Shown here one piece after another: positions 35,877 to 50,800 of a stretch of DNA of 64,000 nt (position 1 is the stretch's first letter; every line of letters begins with the position of its first letter). Where the stretch lies: the NCBI GenBank assembly GCA_032622095.1, contig CP136064.1, positions 171,002,310 through 171,066,309 on the forward strand. The letters run 5' to 3'. Source of the stretch: Siphonodentalium dalli (lineage: Eukaryota > Mollusca > Scaphopoda > Gadilida > Siphonodentaliidae). Below the pieces are notes generated by a model. That model had not been told where the DNA came from, searched no databases, and saw nothing but the letters and a program-made list of their open reading frames with translations. Position numbers and translations under genes: made by a program.

Positions 35877-38800
35877 GTGAGTTTACTGATAATTTCGGTT
35901 TGTGCTTCAATTCTTTATTTGGCCTATTTTTTTAAAAATTATAACTTTTTGGATCTTTCCCATTCCAAAAGCCTCCCTGAAAAACAATTCATGGAAAAAA
36001 ACATGGGCAAAAATAATCATGGAATAAATAATAATAGATATAAACTTTGATAATGTGACAGTTGTGTGAATTGTGTCGATAGAAAATATGATGTCATTGT
36101 ATATCTAATGGACTGTTATTCTGTTACCAATGTTAGACTGTTACCAATGACTGGGTTCAAACAATAATTGGTCAGTCTTTAAACAGCTGGTTTGTAACTA
36201 TGTTTTATGAGATATGTTTGGATTTTAGGTTTGACTTCTGTATTGGAGATGAGGACAATAATTCTCCAGTTGAAAACCTTGGTCAGGTTGTGTTTGGTGA
36301 GAGAATCAGACCCACCAACTACCGAGTGAGTATTCTTAGCATGGTTCCACTTCTACTTGGTGGACATCACTGAATAAAGGTTCTGGTTGTTGTCCCTACA
36401 ATTCAAAGAAGCTAGTCAGGCCTTTAAATTTCAGACAATATTTTTAATTGTGTTCGGGTTCAGAAATATCATGGCTGTCAGTTAACAGGAAGTTCTGATC
36501 AATGCTGTTATGAATAACCACATGGAACGTATCCATATATTTGATCACTGATTAAAGGATATCTCACTTCAAAGCATGTAATGTCGATACAAATTCAGGA
36601 GATAAACATACCCCGTTTTGTTGAATATTCGGGATGATGCGAGCATGAAAACAGCCAGCTCGTTCACAAACTGTTTTCAGCATCTGTATTATTCTTGCAA
36701 AGATATCAAATCAAGTTGTCCTCTAAAATACTTTATTGTTATCCCAACAAGATGGAGAGAAGTTTTATACATCTCTTATTTTTATACCCATCATATGTGT
36801 CCTGGGGTATGGTAGCGGGGGAAATATGGGCTGGGGGAATGGGACCCTAAAAATAAAATAAACTGGCCATTCAACGGGAAAACTTATCTAGGAGAAGGGG
36901 GCCGTTGACGGGATCGCATGCCGGTATAGCGGAAAACCCAGGATTACTGATTAAGTATTTATTCACTTGCAGGTTAAATTCACTGAAGATGCCAGATGTG
37001 TGAATGTCTGTACCAAGTCTTATGACAGTGCAGATAGCACTAAACAAAAGAGGCTCAAATTCTTACTGAATGCCATTAGTCTCAATTACCAGAATCATTG
37101 GTATGTATTATGCATAAGATTCTGAATGTTTTCAGTTCCACCTTACGGATTCTTCTTAAGTTACAGATCTTTTTATGTGTATGTGTACCCATACCATAAT
37201 ATGGTATACAAAGTATCAACGTCCGGGTATGTATCTCTGTTCATCTGTCTGTAGACACTTTCGCATGGTGTGATAACTGAAACTTTTTCTATCTGATTGG
37301 AAACCAAATTTTGTATATGAATTTCTCAACCCAAAATACAGATATAGTTTGAATATGGGTATGATAAGATTTTTTTTATGGATTTAAATATCTTTTTTTT
37401 TGGCTTAGAATTCACGTATGCTGCGATAATGCTAACATTTTTGTCTGATCAGAATTAAATTTGGTATATAAGTTTCTCAGCACAAAATACAGATTAAGTG
37501 GGTTTGTGATCTGATGTTTTTAACAGAGTTATGGCGAGGTGAGGCGAGTTTGTAATTTTTTTTTTGGATTAAAAAACTTGCTCAATTTAACCAACATTTT
37601 TTTAATTTTTTTTTGCTTTCAACTTAGTAATAAAACAAAATTAATTAAGGTCAACAAAAAAGAGAAAAGAATTTTGGTTCTCAGGCACCACCACATTGAA
37701 TAAAAAGGGCCGCATTAAGCCTTTTTATTTCAATGCCTGATGATGTTACGACAAAACAAATATTTATATGTAGACATTACTGTTTCAGTATAATTACCAA
37801 TAAAAGTCCAATTAGTGCAATAAGATCAGATAAAATACTAAATTTTAATCAAAATTTGATGGTAAACATTAGAAAAGGTCAAAGCATTGAAAATATATTC
37901 TGAAAATCATATTAAAAGTATTATATTTGAACTTACTAAATGTTTAGCGATGTTTGTTGAGAAATCACTGTAACAGTTTTGTTTACATAGCACCAGTTTC
38001 TGTACATGCAAAATATTGTTACTGGAGAACAATCTATTATGAATATGAGAACAAATTTATATCTATTTCTCCATGTTCTTCTTACTGGGGATGTTACTTA
38101 CAGACTTTTATATATTTTGGCACATTTAGCCACTGCAAATGCCTTGGGTCTCTTTAATATACATTTTAGTTTTCTTGTTTTGTAGGATAACTCCAAATAT
38201 GGTTGTTTGTTCCCCCAAATAGAGTATGAGACCAATTTGCTCAAAACATTGAACCCGTCATTTGTGCCATGCCTTCTGGTGCAATTGGTATATATGGAAA
38301 ACATATTTATACTCTGTTTTAAGACAAGGAAGTGGTAGCAATTAAATCACGAATCACTGTAGTGTATGCCTGAATGCATTAAACGGTACTATTCTTGGTG
38401 GTAAATGTATGAATTTCAGTCAAAAATTACTCCCCTTTTATTTAAAAAACTGAAGATCAAATGTAATATTCTTTCTGAATACATGTACATCTGTTTCACT
38501 GTTGTCAGTAATTGTCCCCCGAAAAATAAATCTATATGTCCGTCCCAGATGCTTTCCGGATGATAACTTTAGTTTTAGTAATCTGATTGTTTTAAAATTT
38601 GGTATATCCATCCACCTAGTTTTACCGGAATTATGGTCCTTGCTGACTTATAATTTTAAAATTATTTTGGTTTCCGGGTTATAGCTTTAGTAACTTATTG
38701 TTATCTGATTACTTTCAAATTTTGTATATGGATTACTCATTGTCAACTTATAATTTGAGAATCTCAGCCCAGTTCGATTCTGGGCTACATCCGATGAATT

Positions 38801-41800
38801 TTGTGTCCGTAATTGCGCGAATCAAAAATAGTTTCATTTCTAAAAAATCCACCGGACAAATAAAGCAACCTTATTTGGTGGTATGTGGCATAACAGCCTT
38901 TTATTTTAAAGATCTTTCCACTGATATTTTGATAATATATCTACAAACTTTTATGTTACGAGTGCTATGTATCACTCTGAGCCTTGTTTTAGTCAGAATG
39001 TTATCAATTGCAGGATAGTGGATAACATGCCTGCTACATGGTGCTACAAAATCTCCCGTACACAGAGGTACTGCCAAGAAGGATTTCCTATTGGTTGCTT
39101 GGTAACAGCCAATGGTGTCAAAAAGGATGCATGTGTAATTGATGTAAGTGTTAGATTAAATGCCCTTGGCAGTCTCAAGTCTCAAATTATACCTATATGT
39201 ACTTATGTGTGTGTTATTTTCTATGGTTCAAACTAGGTGTATAAATACATAAAATAATTTAACCCTTTCTTTACTAATTATGGCTTATTGCTATTCATCG
39301 GAAAGCTCTCAGTGAGAGCTTTCCGATGAATGGCAACAAGCCATATTTCTGACTAAATCCTGAAAAATTACCCATAATTCTGCTGTGGTTAAGGAGTCGA
39401 TTATTTAGGGCATTACTGTACTTGTCAATGATTATTATTTAGTAAAGAAAGGGATAAGAAACAAAACAAATGTTATATCAACAATTTTGGTTTGAAATAT
39501 TCCCTGTAGGTATGTTATGATACCCCTCCTTTAAAATATATGTTCTTCTTTGGAGATTCAAATGAACCAAGTCTATTTAAATTAATTTAGCAAAAATTGT
39601 GACGATAGAGTTTTACTCATCTGTTTTGTGTAGGCATGTTTAATTTCACATCCATAATGTAAGCAGTTATTTATTATGGCCATTCTGATTCATGAATAAT
39701 TTCATGGTTTATGTAATTTCCTGAAATGTTCTTGTCAAAAATTTTATGCTCACATTGAATCCACCATCTATATTTTTTCCCAAATGAATTCGAGGAGGAA
39801 ATAACACAGAATATGAATTACACTGGATATATGTGTAAATATATGTATTAAATTTCACTTCATGTTTCTTCCGCAGCCTAATAAATTCAAACAAGCAGAC
39901 ACCTACTATGTATTCAATCATATAAGGCTAAGGTTTGACTACCACAGTGGACAAAATGAAGATTGGGGTAGAGAGTACCATAACTCAGGACGCATCATTT
40001 CTGTTAAAGTAGAATTTGACAGGTATGTCCAAACAACCACACCCGGTAAAGTAGTCATGCTGATATGTCCTGCTGAATTACTTTGATGCTTATAGGGCAA
40101 TGTGATGACATTAAGAAAAAGTACTGTTTGTTTAAAGTTGTCATTTTCGTTTGTGTTGTGAAATTGTCACTGAAAATACAATAAAATTAATGAGTATCTG
40201 GGACTATTATACATATAATATAACATTTATTGAATACATTTTCCTGACAACAAAAATATCTCGATGACGAGCTTTCTATAATTGCATTCCGGGTTATCTG
40301 CCATCTGTAACATTACTTCGTACTAAAGCAGACAGTGAAATGATGGAATCTTGTTACCTTATTCTATGAAGCAGAGAATATAGAAACCAACAGCAACATT
40401 TGAGTACATTACACCTTTAACTCTTTCGCTGCCACCCCGCAACACGGACATACTCCCCAGTGCCAAGCATTATGGGTGTAAATACAAGTATTTTATGTAT
40501 ATATGTGGGTAATGCAATGACTATCGGGTAATTATCGGTGTATTTAGTTGAAACTTCACATGTGGGTATATATGACAATGACCTTTCACCTGCCCCGACG
40601 TGGAGACCCATTCAAGGTCAAAGCCTTTGGGTCACGCCTAGGGGTCCAGAACAGGGAGACTTGAAGTCTCCCTCCAGGAAATTTAGGGAGACTTCAGAAA
40701 ATTTAGGGAGACTTCAGGGTGGGGAGACTACCAAAAATTGACAATTTTCAAATATCGCTTTATTTTATAACATCTGACAATAAAAAATTTAAAAAGATAA
40801 AATAACAAATAAAACTAAAAAAATTTGACTTTATCTGAAATTAGCTTAATTGTTATTATACATTTAAAAATTTTGGAAATGTTTTGTGTAGCTATCATTT
40901 AAGCAAGACAATTATTAAGTTACAGTAATCAGTGGTAATAGTTACTTTTTTAACTAAATGAAAGTAGTATTATTTCCAAGACTGCAGCTGAATCATGATG
41001 CATGGATGTAACTTTTTAAGTTTAATTTGGTCACAGCTGTAATGTGGGTGTCCGCTAAAATAAACAATAAGGACTAACTAACAAAGGAGTTGCAAAAGCT
41101 TTTATTAATTAATGGCATCCCTTAATTAATGCCAACATCACTGGTATAATCCGATTAAAGCAATAAACTTGACATTATTTTATTTACGGAAGTCGGTCTC
41201 TTCAAAAAGTCCGACGCGGTCTCTTCAAAAAGTCCGACGCATTACCGAAACGAACTTCCGAAGCGCCTGGTACATACTCTGATAATGTCGTAATTGTTTT
41301 ATATCTGAAAAGCGGGACGTCGGTCTTTTAAGTTAATTAAAACATTTATTTGTGACACTCACGATGGTCAGTAACAACACAGATGCGAACATCTCATCGT
41401 GTTTTCAGCGTGTCAAAACATTCGTGATTAACATTCATTACCGCAAAGGGAACAAAGGCGACGGAATAACAACACAATTTTAAAACTATAGGTCATATTT
41501 TATTTTTTAATTTTAAACACTTGGGTCTTTGGCTCTGCATCGTCTGTTTCTTTTTGGGATGGCCGCCACAATTCATCTATATACGGACATGTCCGGAAAA
41601 AAAACTAGAAAAAAAATTAAGAAAAAAAAAAAAAAAAAAATTCCCCCTAAAATTGAAGGCGACTTCGATTTCGCCTTAGAGCGACGATAGGGCGAAGTCA
41701 GCGACAGTAAGGCGACAATCTCGCCCGAGTCGCCTTGTGAGCTGAGGCCTGGGTCACGGGCCATCTTGGATTTGCTTTAATTTATGTTTTTCGGTAAATT

Positions 41801-44800
41801 TTTTCAATTCATATATGATTAAATGTTTGTTTTTTGTTCTATTGTTCTATCCCATTAATTAATGCTTCACCAGTTAATCATATTCCGGCTACTATTCCGT
41901 ATTTTTCACCGACCTCATTCCGACATAATTTTTGGACGCTAAACTGATCAGCAGAAAGGAGGCCGCCAAGTCAATTATGATGTTTATTTTCCACTCATAT
42001 ATCGCATCCCATGCACCAAAAGTTAATTTGTCAATGGTATATTCTGGCTCGGACTGCAGTCATAAAACTTCAGGAGTAGCATGACTTTGACTGACCTTTC
42101 TTCTAAATTGTCAGCGCACACCAGCACTCTACATAAAATAAATGAACCCCCGTTGTAATGCAACAAAACAATATAATTACGACCCGTAAACCAGGTGCAC
42201 CCCAGAACTCGCATAAATGCGTATTTGGCAGCGACTGGGTAACTCGCATTTATGCGAGCTTGGCATCGAAAGAGTTAAGCTATGAACTGGATTTTATATT
42301 TAATTTTTTTCTTCCAGTTTGGATCGTAAAGAAACTGATAAATGTGAAAACGCACCTCCACTTGGTTTCAAAAAAGACTTTAAAGGGAAGAAGGACATTG
42401 TTTACTCATTGGATGTAAAGTGGGTTGTAAGTTTCTTGTCTTTCTATCATCTTATCTTTATTTAAAAACTCTGACAGTTTTGAGCAATATTTTTTCGTAA
42501 CACTAAATTGATCGTGGGATGAAAATATCTTTTATTCATGTGCAAATTTTGGTGGCTTAGAATGTGTTTACGAAGTGCTAGAAATTTAGCCACCTGACAC
42601 AGTCTTGTGTAAACTTCAATTCAAAGGTTTTTATGTTTACCCATACCATAGTATGGTAAACATAATGTCGACGTCCGGATTGACCACTCGTCGTGCGTCC
42701 GTCCATCCGTCTGTCTGTCTGTCCGTGGACACTTTACGCATGGTGCGATAACTCAAATATTTTATATCTGATTGGAACCAAATTTTGTATATGAGTTTCT
42801 CAGACCAAAATACAGATCGAGTTCAATTATGGGTTTTTTTTACAGAGTTATGGCCCTTTTTCGACTTAGAATTCATGCATGCTACCATAACTCAAATTTT
42901 TTTTATCTGATCAGAATCAAATTTGGTATGCAAGTTTCTCGGACCAAAATACAGATCAAGTTCGAATATGGGTTTGATCCGATATTTTTTAATGGAGTTA
43001 TGGCCCTTTGACTTAGAATTTCTGCATATTTTGATAATCAACCATTTTTCAGCTGATAAGAACCAAATTTGGTATGCGAGTTTCTCAACTCAAAATACAA
43101 ATCGAGATTGAATATGGGTTAGATCCAACATTTTATACCAGAGTTATGGCCCTTTTTCAACTAAGAATTGAACAGATAACCATAGCAGTCAACAACTAAT
43201 TGATTACCAGCAGTATCACTTTAGATCTGTGGAGACAAACAGTAAATCTGAGTTATTGATAATTAGAGTTATTTTTAGTCGAGTTTTTTTCCAAAACTCG
43301 ACTTATAGTTTGATGAGGGACGGTGGGCGGGCGGGCGGGCGGGCGACATGTTTTGCTTATAACTCAACCGTTTATTGACGGATTTAAAAATTTAAAAATT
43401 TGGTGTGTGAGTACATATCCATGCACGTAAGCTGCAGACAATAAAATCGGGTTTGTCCGCACATTTATTACAGAGTTATGGCCCTTTGAATTTTCAGATC
43501 GTTAGCGCGATAACTTCAACAAACGTTATCCGATTTGATTGAAATTTGGTATATAGGTGTCTCCCAAGAATATCTCGGTCATGTTCGAAAACCGGCCTGG
43601 TACGATAAAATTTGATAGAGTTATAGCCCTTAATTAGTCATTTTTCACGAATTTTCAGCTCGTTAGCGCGATAACTTCAACAAACGTTATCCGATTTGTT
43701 TGAAATTTGGTATATAGGTGTCTCCCAAGAATATCTCGGTCGAGTTCGAAAACCGGCCAGGTCTGATAAAATTTGATAGAGTTATGGCCCTTAATTAGTC
43801 ATTTTTCACAATTTTTCAGCTCGTTAGCGCGATAACTTCAACAAACGTTATCCGATTTGATTGAAATTGGGTATATAGGTGTCTCCCAAGAATATCTCGG
43901 TCGAGTTCGAAAACCGGCCAGGTCCGATAAAATTTGATAGAGTTATGGCCCTTAATTAGTCATTTTTTCACAAATTTTCCGCTCGTTAGCGCGATAATTT
44001 ACCAAACATCCTATTTGATTGAAATTTTTATATATAGGTGTCTCCCAAGAATACCTCGGACGAGTTAGAAAACCGGCCTGGTCCGATAAAATTTTATAGA
44101 GTTATGGTCCTTAAGTGGTCATTTTGTACGAATTTTGAGCTCGTTAGCGCGATAACTTCAACAAACGTAATCCGATTCAACTAAAATTTGGGATATAAGT
44201 GTCTTCCAATAATATCCTGGACGAGTTCGAAAACCAGCCTGGCCCAATAAAATTTGATAGAGTTAGGGCCCTTAATTAGTCATTTTTAGTGAATTTTTAG
44301 CTCGTTAGCGCGATAACTTCAACAAACGTCCTCCGATTTGTTTAAAATTTGGAATAGACATACTTGCCAAGAATATTTCGGACGAGTTCGAAAACCAGCC
44401 TGGCCCGATAAAATTTGATGGAGTTATGGCCCTTAATTAGTCATTTTTCGTGAATTTTTAGCTCGTTAGCGCGATAACTTCAACAAACGTCCTCCGATTT
44501 GTTTAAAATTTGGAATAGACATACTTGCCAAGAATATTTCGGACGAGTTCGAAAACCAGCCTGGCCCGATAAAATTTGATGGAGTTATGGCCCTTAATTA
44601 GTCATTTTTCGATTTTACCTATTAATTAGTCTACCGATACTGATGCACACAAATTGGCGGTAGCCACCGGCGGTAAGCCACCGAAAACGAGACACAGCAT
44701 CTCTGATGCCACCTCTTGTTAGACATTAGTGTGAGGTGTAACCAGATATATGTTTTTGAGGGACAGGACACTGGCTTACAGGCTGTTGCTCTATCTAATT

Positions 44801-47800
44801 AATTTGCACTCTTACTCTGGGTTTCTGAGAAGGTCTCTGTGCCAGGAAAGATGGGAATAAATTGTGTTTTATCACATATTTTGTCATGTTTGTCCAGTGT
44901 TTCACAGACAAAAAAATCAAATGCATGCCCATGCTGGTGGAGATGGGAAAATTGATACTTTAATACCCACAAAAGACTAATTTTTATGTTTACCCATATC
45001 ATAGTATGGAAGTGTCAACATCCGGATTGACCAACTGTCATTAGTCCATCCATCTGTTTGTCTGTAGACACTTTATGCATGGTGCGATAACTCAAACATT
45101 TTTTATATGATCAGAACCAAATTTTTGTATATGAATTTTTCAGCACAAAAGACAGATCGAGTTCGAATATGTGTTTGATCAGACAATTTTTAACTGATTT
45201 ATGGCTCTTTTTCAACAACAAAAATATTCACTCTTAAAAAAATAAATTTAGTTTGAATTCCTTGCCCTATTTAACATAAGCCTGTGATTTATTGACAGCT
45301 CTGCTGTATAACAGATATTAATCGGTCAGCAGTGAGGTGTTCATCTTGATTGCTGTTGTGGGTAGAATTTGATACATTATCATTATATTGGAATCTCTTG
45401 ATCAAGTATTGCATGTCCAGGTCACCTTTTCACATTTAACCCAAGGCTGTGGTGGTTCAGCATTACAGATCCTGTTCAAGTGCATTCTCTTATATAAATG
45501 TGAGTGACACATAAATTCCAGTAATTTGTGTTATGTGCATTGTCTATAATAGTACCTAACAGTATACTCTATAATTCAACATCAAAACTCTCATTTATAA
45601 TTCCGATCAGTGTAATTTACTATCGCCAAGGGATGGGTTAACATCTGCCGATCGTGATCGGCCTCTCGTTCATATCTGGGCCAGGATATTATATTGCTGG
45701 TGGCCTTCAAATAAGTCAATAATCCCAGTTTACTTTGAGATATTGTATACAGTACGCCAATTCTGACGATAGTGCCGGAGGTTCTTAAAAATGACATGGC
45801 GATCCATGGTCCAAAATTTCATATAGTGTCTTAGGCACAACTTAATTAATTTCATCTTGCTGAATTCTATCTCCCTTCGACAAATCACTAAACAAGCCTT
45901 TCCCCATGAATTTGTGGGAGGCATTAAATATATAATTTTATTAATAATTTAATATATGCTGCTTAAACTAATTTGCTAGGTTTGGTATGATACTCAGGAG
46001 AACATCTGATGTCTATTCCTGACTCCACGACACTTTATAGAACATATAACACAAATATGCCAATGAAAATTTTGAGAAATATCTTATGTCCCTCTATCTG
46101 GAGTATATTTGAATTAGACAGTTTGGCAGAAAGAGACCATAATCAATAGTATTGTAAAGTATGAATTGCAAAAAAGATTTCAGAAGAATATTGCTGTCAG
46201 TTGAAAATCTTCACTGTTGATATGTTTTGATATGCTCTCTCTATGTCCAATTAGGTACATATCAGGTATATTGACGGAACATTTAAGCATCCATTTATCC
46301 ATTATTTTGCATTTGATTTATATCCTGTCATTTGTATGTGATTCATGCTTTTAAGTTTAAATCATCCTCTCTTCAGCAAAATCCTAATGTCAAGTGGTCA
46401 TCAAGATGGGATTACATTCTTGAGTCACTGCCACACACGAACAGCCAGTGGTTCGGGTAAGCCATTGATATATAAATACCTCAATGCATGTATCATAGAC
46501 ATGTATTTAGCCTGTATGTTGGTATTATGTTAATTTACATTTTGGGAGTTACATACATATGTCCTTTTTAGTTCTACTTGACTAAGTCAAGTTTGAGCTA
46601 TTGTCATGTGTCTGTCAACCATCTCCTATAGCACACCCAACAGGTCACATCTCTCAGCCAATCATCACCAAACTTCTTCGAGATAACCTCTGGATGGGAG
46701 CCATACATTTTTAGCTCACCTGAGACGAAGTCTCTGGTGGAGCTATAGTCATCACTCCTCGTCTGTCCATCCGTCCGTCTAGCCGTCCATTCGTCCATCC
46801 GTCCGTCCATCCGTCAACAATTCTTTGAACATCTTCTCCTCTGAAACCGTAAGACCGAATTGGTTCATATTTGGTGTGGATATTCCCTAGGTGACTCTCA
46901 TTCAGATTTGTTCAAATGAGGTCACTGGGTCAAATAGTTGTGAAACCAGGGCCATAACTCTATTCCTCCATAGTAATTCTTACAACGACTTCTTGTTCAG
47001 AACCATTGGGCCGATTTAGCTAATATTTGGTATGGAGGGTCCTTGGGTGACTGATGTTCAGATTTGTTCAAATCAGGTCACCCGGTCAATTAGTTGAGAA
47101 ACCAGGGCCATAACTCAGTAATTCTTACAATGACTTCTTCTAAAAAAAATATTGGGCCGATTTAGCTTATATTTGGTACGGTGAGACATTGGGTGACTGG
47201 GGTTCAGATTTGTTCAAATGGGGTCACTGGGTCAAATAGGGGCAGAGCCAGGGACATAACTCTAAAAAAAATAATAACATTTTTGCAATTTGACCTTTGA
47301 TTTTTTTAGACATATCACAGCTACCCAACCCCACCCTCCCCACCCCACCTCCTGTCCCTGCCATACCACACTGTATCATACCATATTATCTCTTCCTTGT
47401 TCACCCCATTAAAATCCTTGTTTTGATCACTGCTATAGGAGTATCACAAAGCTGTGTGTGCAACCTAATTATCTATGTCAACACCTCTCCCCAAGACACT
47501 GGTAGCTGATGGTTTCATAATGGAACATAATTCTCAGAGAATGCACTGGCTCTCAAGGTCATGGGAATTTTGTTAAGCTAATGTAGTCAGGCATTCAAAT
47601 AAATGTTGTATGTCATATTCTCACAGGGATGTCCCCACAGTGTTGGGGGGGGGGGGGGGTGACTGACAGATTTGTTCAATGAAATGTAATTTTGAAGCTC
47701 ACCTGAGACGAAGCTATAGTCATCACTTCTCATCTGTCACCTGTTCATCTATCTGTCTGTCCGTCCATCCATCTGTCAACAATTCTTTGAACATCTTCTC

Positions 47801-50800
47801 TAGATCATAAGACTGAAAGGGTTCATATTTGGTGTGGATGTTCCCTAGGTGACTCACATTCAGATTTGTTCAAATGAGGTCACTCTGTCAAATGGTTGTG
47901 AAGCCAGGGCCATAACTCTTGCCCTCCATAGTAATTCTTAAAACGACTTCTCGTGTACCATCAGGTTGAATGGGAACATATTTGGTATGAAGGGTCCTTT
48001 GGTGACTGTAGTTCAGATTTGTTCAAATGGGGTCACCTGGTCAAATAGGGGCCAAGCAAAGGACAGTTTTCCTCTTAACATGCTTCCTTTACACGGACCG
48101 TCATGTTTATTTTACTGATATTTAGTATGAAGGGTTCTTTGGTGTCTGGGATTCAAATTTATGCAGATGGGGTCACCAGGTTAAATAGGGTGGGACCAGG
48201 GACATAACTGTATGTCTCTATAGTAATACTTATAATGTCTTCTCAAGAGAGGTTGGACCATATAGTATTGAGGATCCTTTAGTGACTGAGATTCAGATCT
48301 GTTAACATGAGGTCAACCCGTTAAGAAATGACGGGACTATGGGGACTTAAGACTTTTGTGTCTAAAATATCATAATTCATTAAAACGTCTACCTTGGAAC
48401 TACCTGACTGATTAATCTGACATACATATAGTGTTTTTGGGTGCATGGATAATTGGGCTTTAAACATGTCTAAATGGTTTTATAAAAAGCGCTTGTGAGA
48501 TTGTAAATTTCCAACAATTGAGAAAGTTTGAGATGTCGGTTGTGAAATTTCAACCTGAGACTTGGGGAGTCTGGATCCCGGGCGAGAGGGGACTTGTTGA
48601 CCTGGATGAGGGGGTGATCACTAGTGTACAGTTGGTAATTTCAAGGTAGATTTGGTAATTTCAAGGTAGATTTGGTAATTTCAAGGTAGATATTCACTGA
48701 TCTACATTCATGAAGCCTCTCTAGCCACATATCCTGTTTAGATCTACTTCTTTTAAAGTGATTGTGAAAAGTTCTGACTGTTGTGGTCTCCAAAGTTCCA
48801 GTCTTATCAGTCTTTGCAGTCTGGTTAGCGACCCCACAGTCTTTGACTGTCTTGTTTTATTTAATTGCTTAAAAAACGTGGCCACCAGCAGCCATCTTGG
48901 ATTTCAAATTTGAATCCATCGGCACAACCTGCAGCCAGCATTTATTGGAGGATTCTTTTGAAAATTTACAAACATGTTTGGGTTCATCTCTAGATGGGAA
49001 CTATCAAATTTGAACGATGTTTGATCAAAAACATGTGGATTTTACTCTTTGCATCACCTTTGGTATTACTTATACATTTAAAGTTTCCACATTCCTTATC
49101 GCTCTATAGACCGTAATGTATGACACCCCCTCTCCATGTTGAGGTACAGTATCATTGACACATTCATTTTAACGTGTACAGTGGATTTGTATTGATTTTG
49201 GGTGACCTCATGGTGTAATAAACTCCCTATTTAGTGGCATTTCCTATGTAATACATTTTCACCATGTATATAGCAGACACGAAAATAATTGTTTATGAGA
49301 CTTATTACCCTTTATCGACTTGGAAATTCTCAATTTTGTTAGTAATCCTTCTTTTTAGCTCAGAATTTATGATTATTATAAATTTAAGATCACAACTTTA
49401 TTTCTACTTAGTAAATTGACTGTTCTTATTTTTAAATGTCCACTGTCTCAAAAAGTTGTCTTTTTTGAAATGTCAATTATCAAAACCAAAAAAAAAACAA
49501 AAAACATTTTCTGGGTACATGTAGTCAAGGACATTTTATTGAACTGTTATATAGATCCTGTTTTCACTTGCAGTATCATGAATTCTGTGTTAATTGCTGT
49601 CTTCCTGTCGGGTATGGTGGCAATGATCATGATGAGGACCCTACATAAGGACTTTGCTCGTTACAGCCAGATTGACAATCCTGTAAGTGTCTCACAGTGT
49701 GATATGCTTCCTCTAGCTAATGTGTTTCCCAAAATGGCCTCATTTATTTCCCCCTGGCGGAAACCCTAAGCACAGTATATATACAGGACTATTAGGCCAT
49801 ATAAAAAAAAGCACCTCTCCCTCATCACTAAATCTTCTATTAAAAAGCCTGATTTGAATGACTTCTGGAGTATGTTTTCCAGATTTTGAGAATAAAAATA
49901 AATAGCCTCCCTCCCTCATCTCAAAATTAACATCTAGTTGCCTGAGAACACAAATATTTTATTTTAAAGTACTCAATCCGATTAAGCACCCCTAAATTAC
50001 TATTTCTTTGGCTTCGGGGGTAAAAAATATTTGATTCGAGTCGAGGAAACCACCCTTCAAAGCTCAGAGTGATCAGATATCGATTTTTTAAGTGATCAGA
50101 TATCGATTTTTGAAGTTTGTTAATTTTTGGAGATGTGGACCACTTCTAGTGTTGAAACGATTAATCGACTAATCGAAATCGACGCGATTATTAAATTAGT
50201 CGATTCCGAAATCGGCCAGTCGACTAGTCGGAACACACCCACCACCATTATGCCATCGCGAAAGCAGTGCCGTTGCTGCCGTTACCGAATTACTGGACAA
50301 TTTAAACAATCAGGCTATCGAAATACACAATCACAATTAGCTTGTTAAAGCCTTCTTTGTTGTCCCTTTGATGCCATAACTGCTTTCAGTACTTGGTGGT
50401 CATGCACGAGCGCGAAACCCAATGACTCAATGTATTTGTCGGCGCCGCGGCGGCTTATTCTTTGAAGTTGAGACGGCCGGTTTTGATAATCAACTTCAAA
50501 GAATCAGCGCCTATCGCAGCCGTGTCTATTTCGGCGTGACGGAATTGATCTGAGTGATAACTGGTCAACGTGTTTGCAGGACTCAACTTCAATCAAGTTA
50601 GTGGCGAGGTGACATTATTAAGTTTTAAGTTTAATAACAAGTCCAATATAATATTATAGTTTATTGAAGCACTATGTCAGTATACCTATATAAGTTTATT
50701 TGTAAAATTGTGTAATATTTTTTACAACCACCACATGCATCAACTGACGCATGGGTGAGCGTATACGATCGCACGTTCTAGATATATTGTATTATAGATA

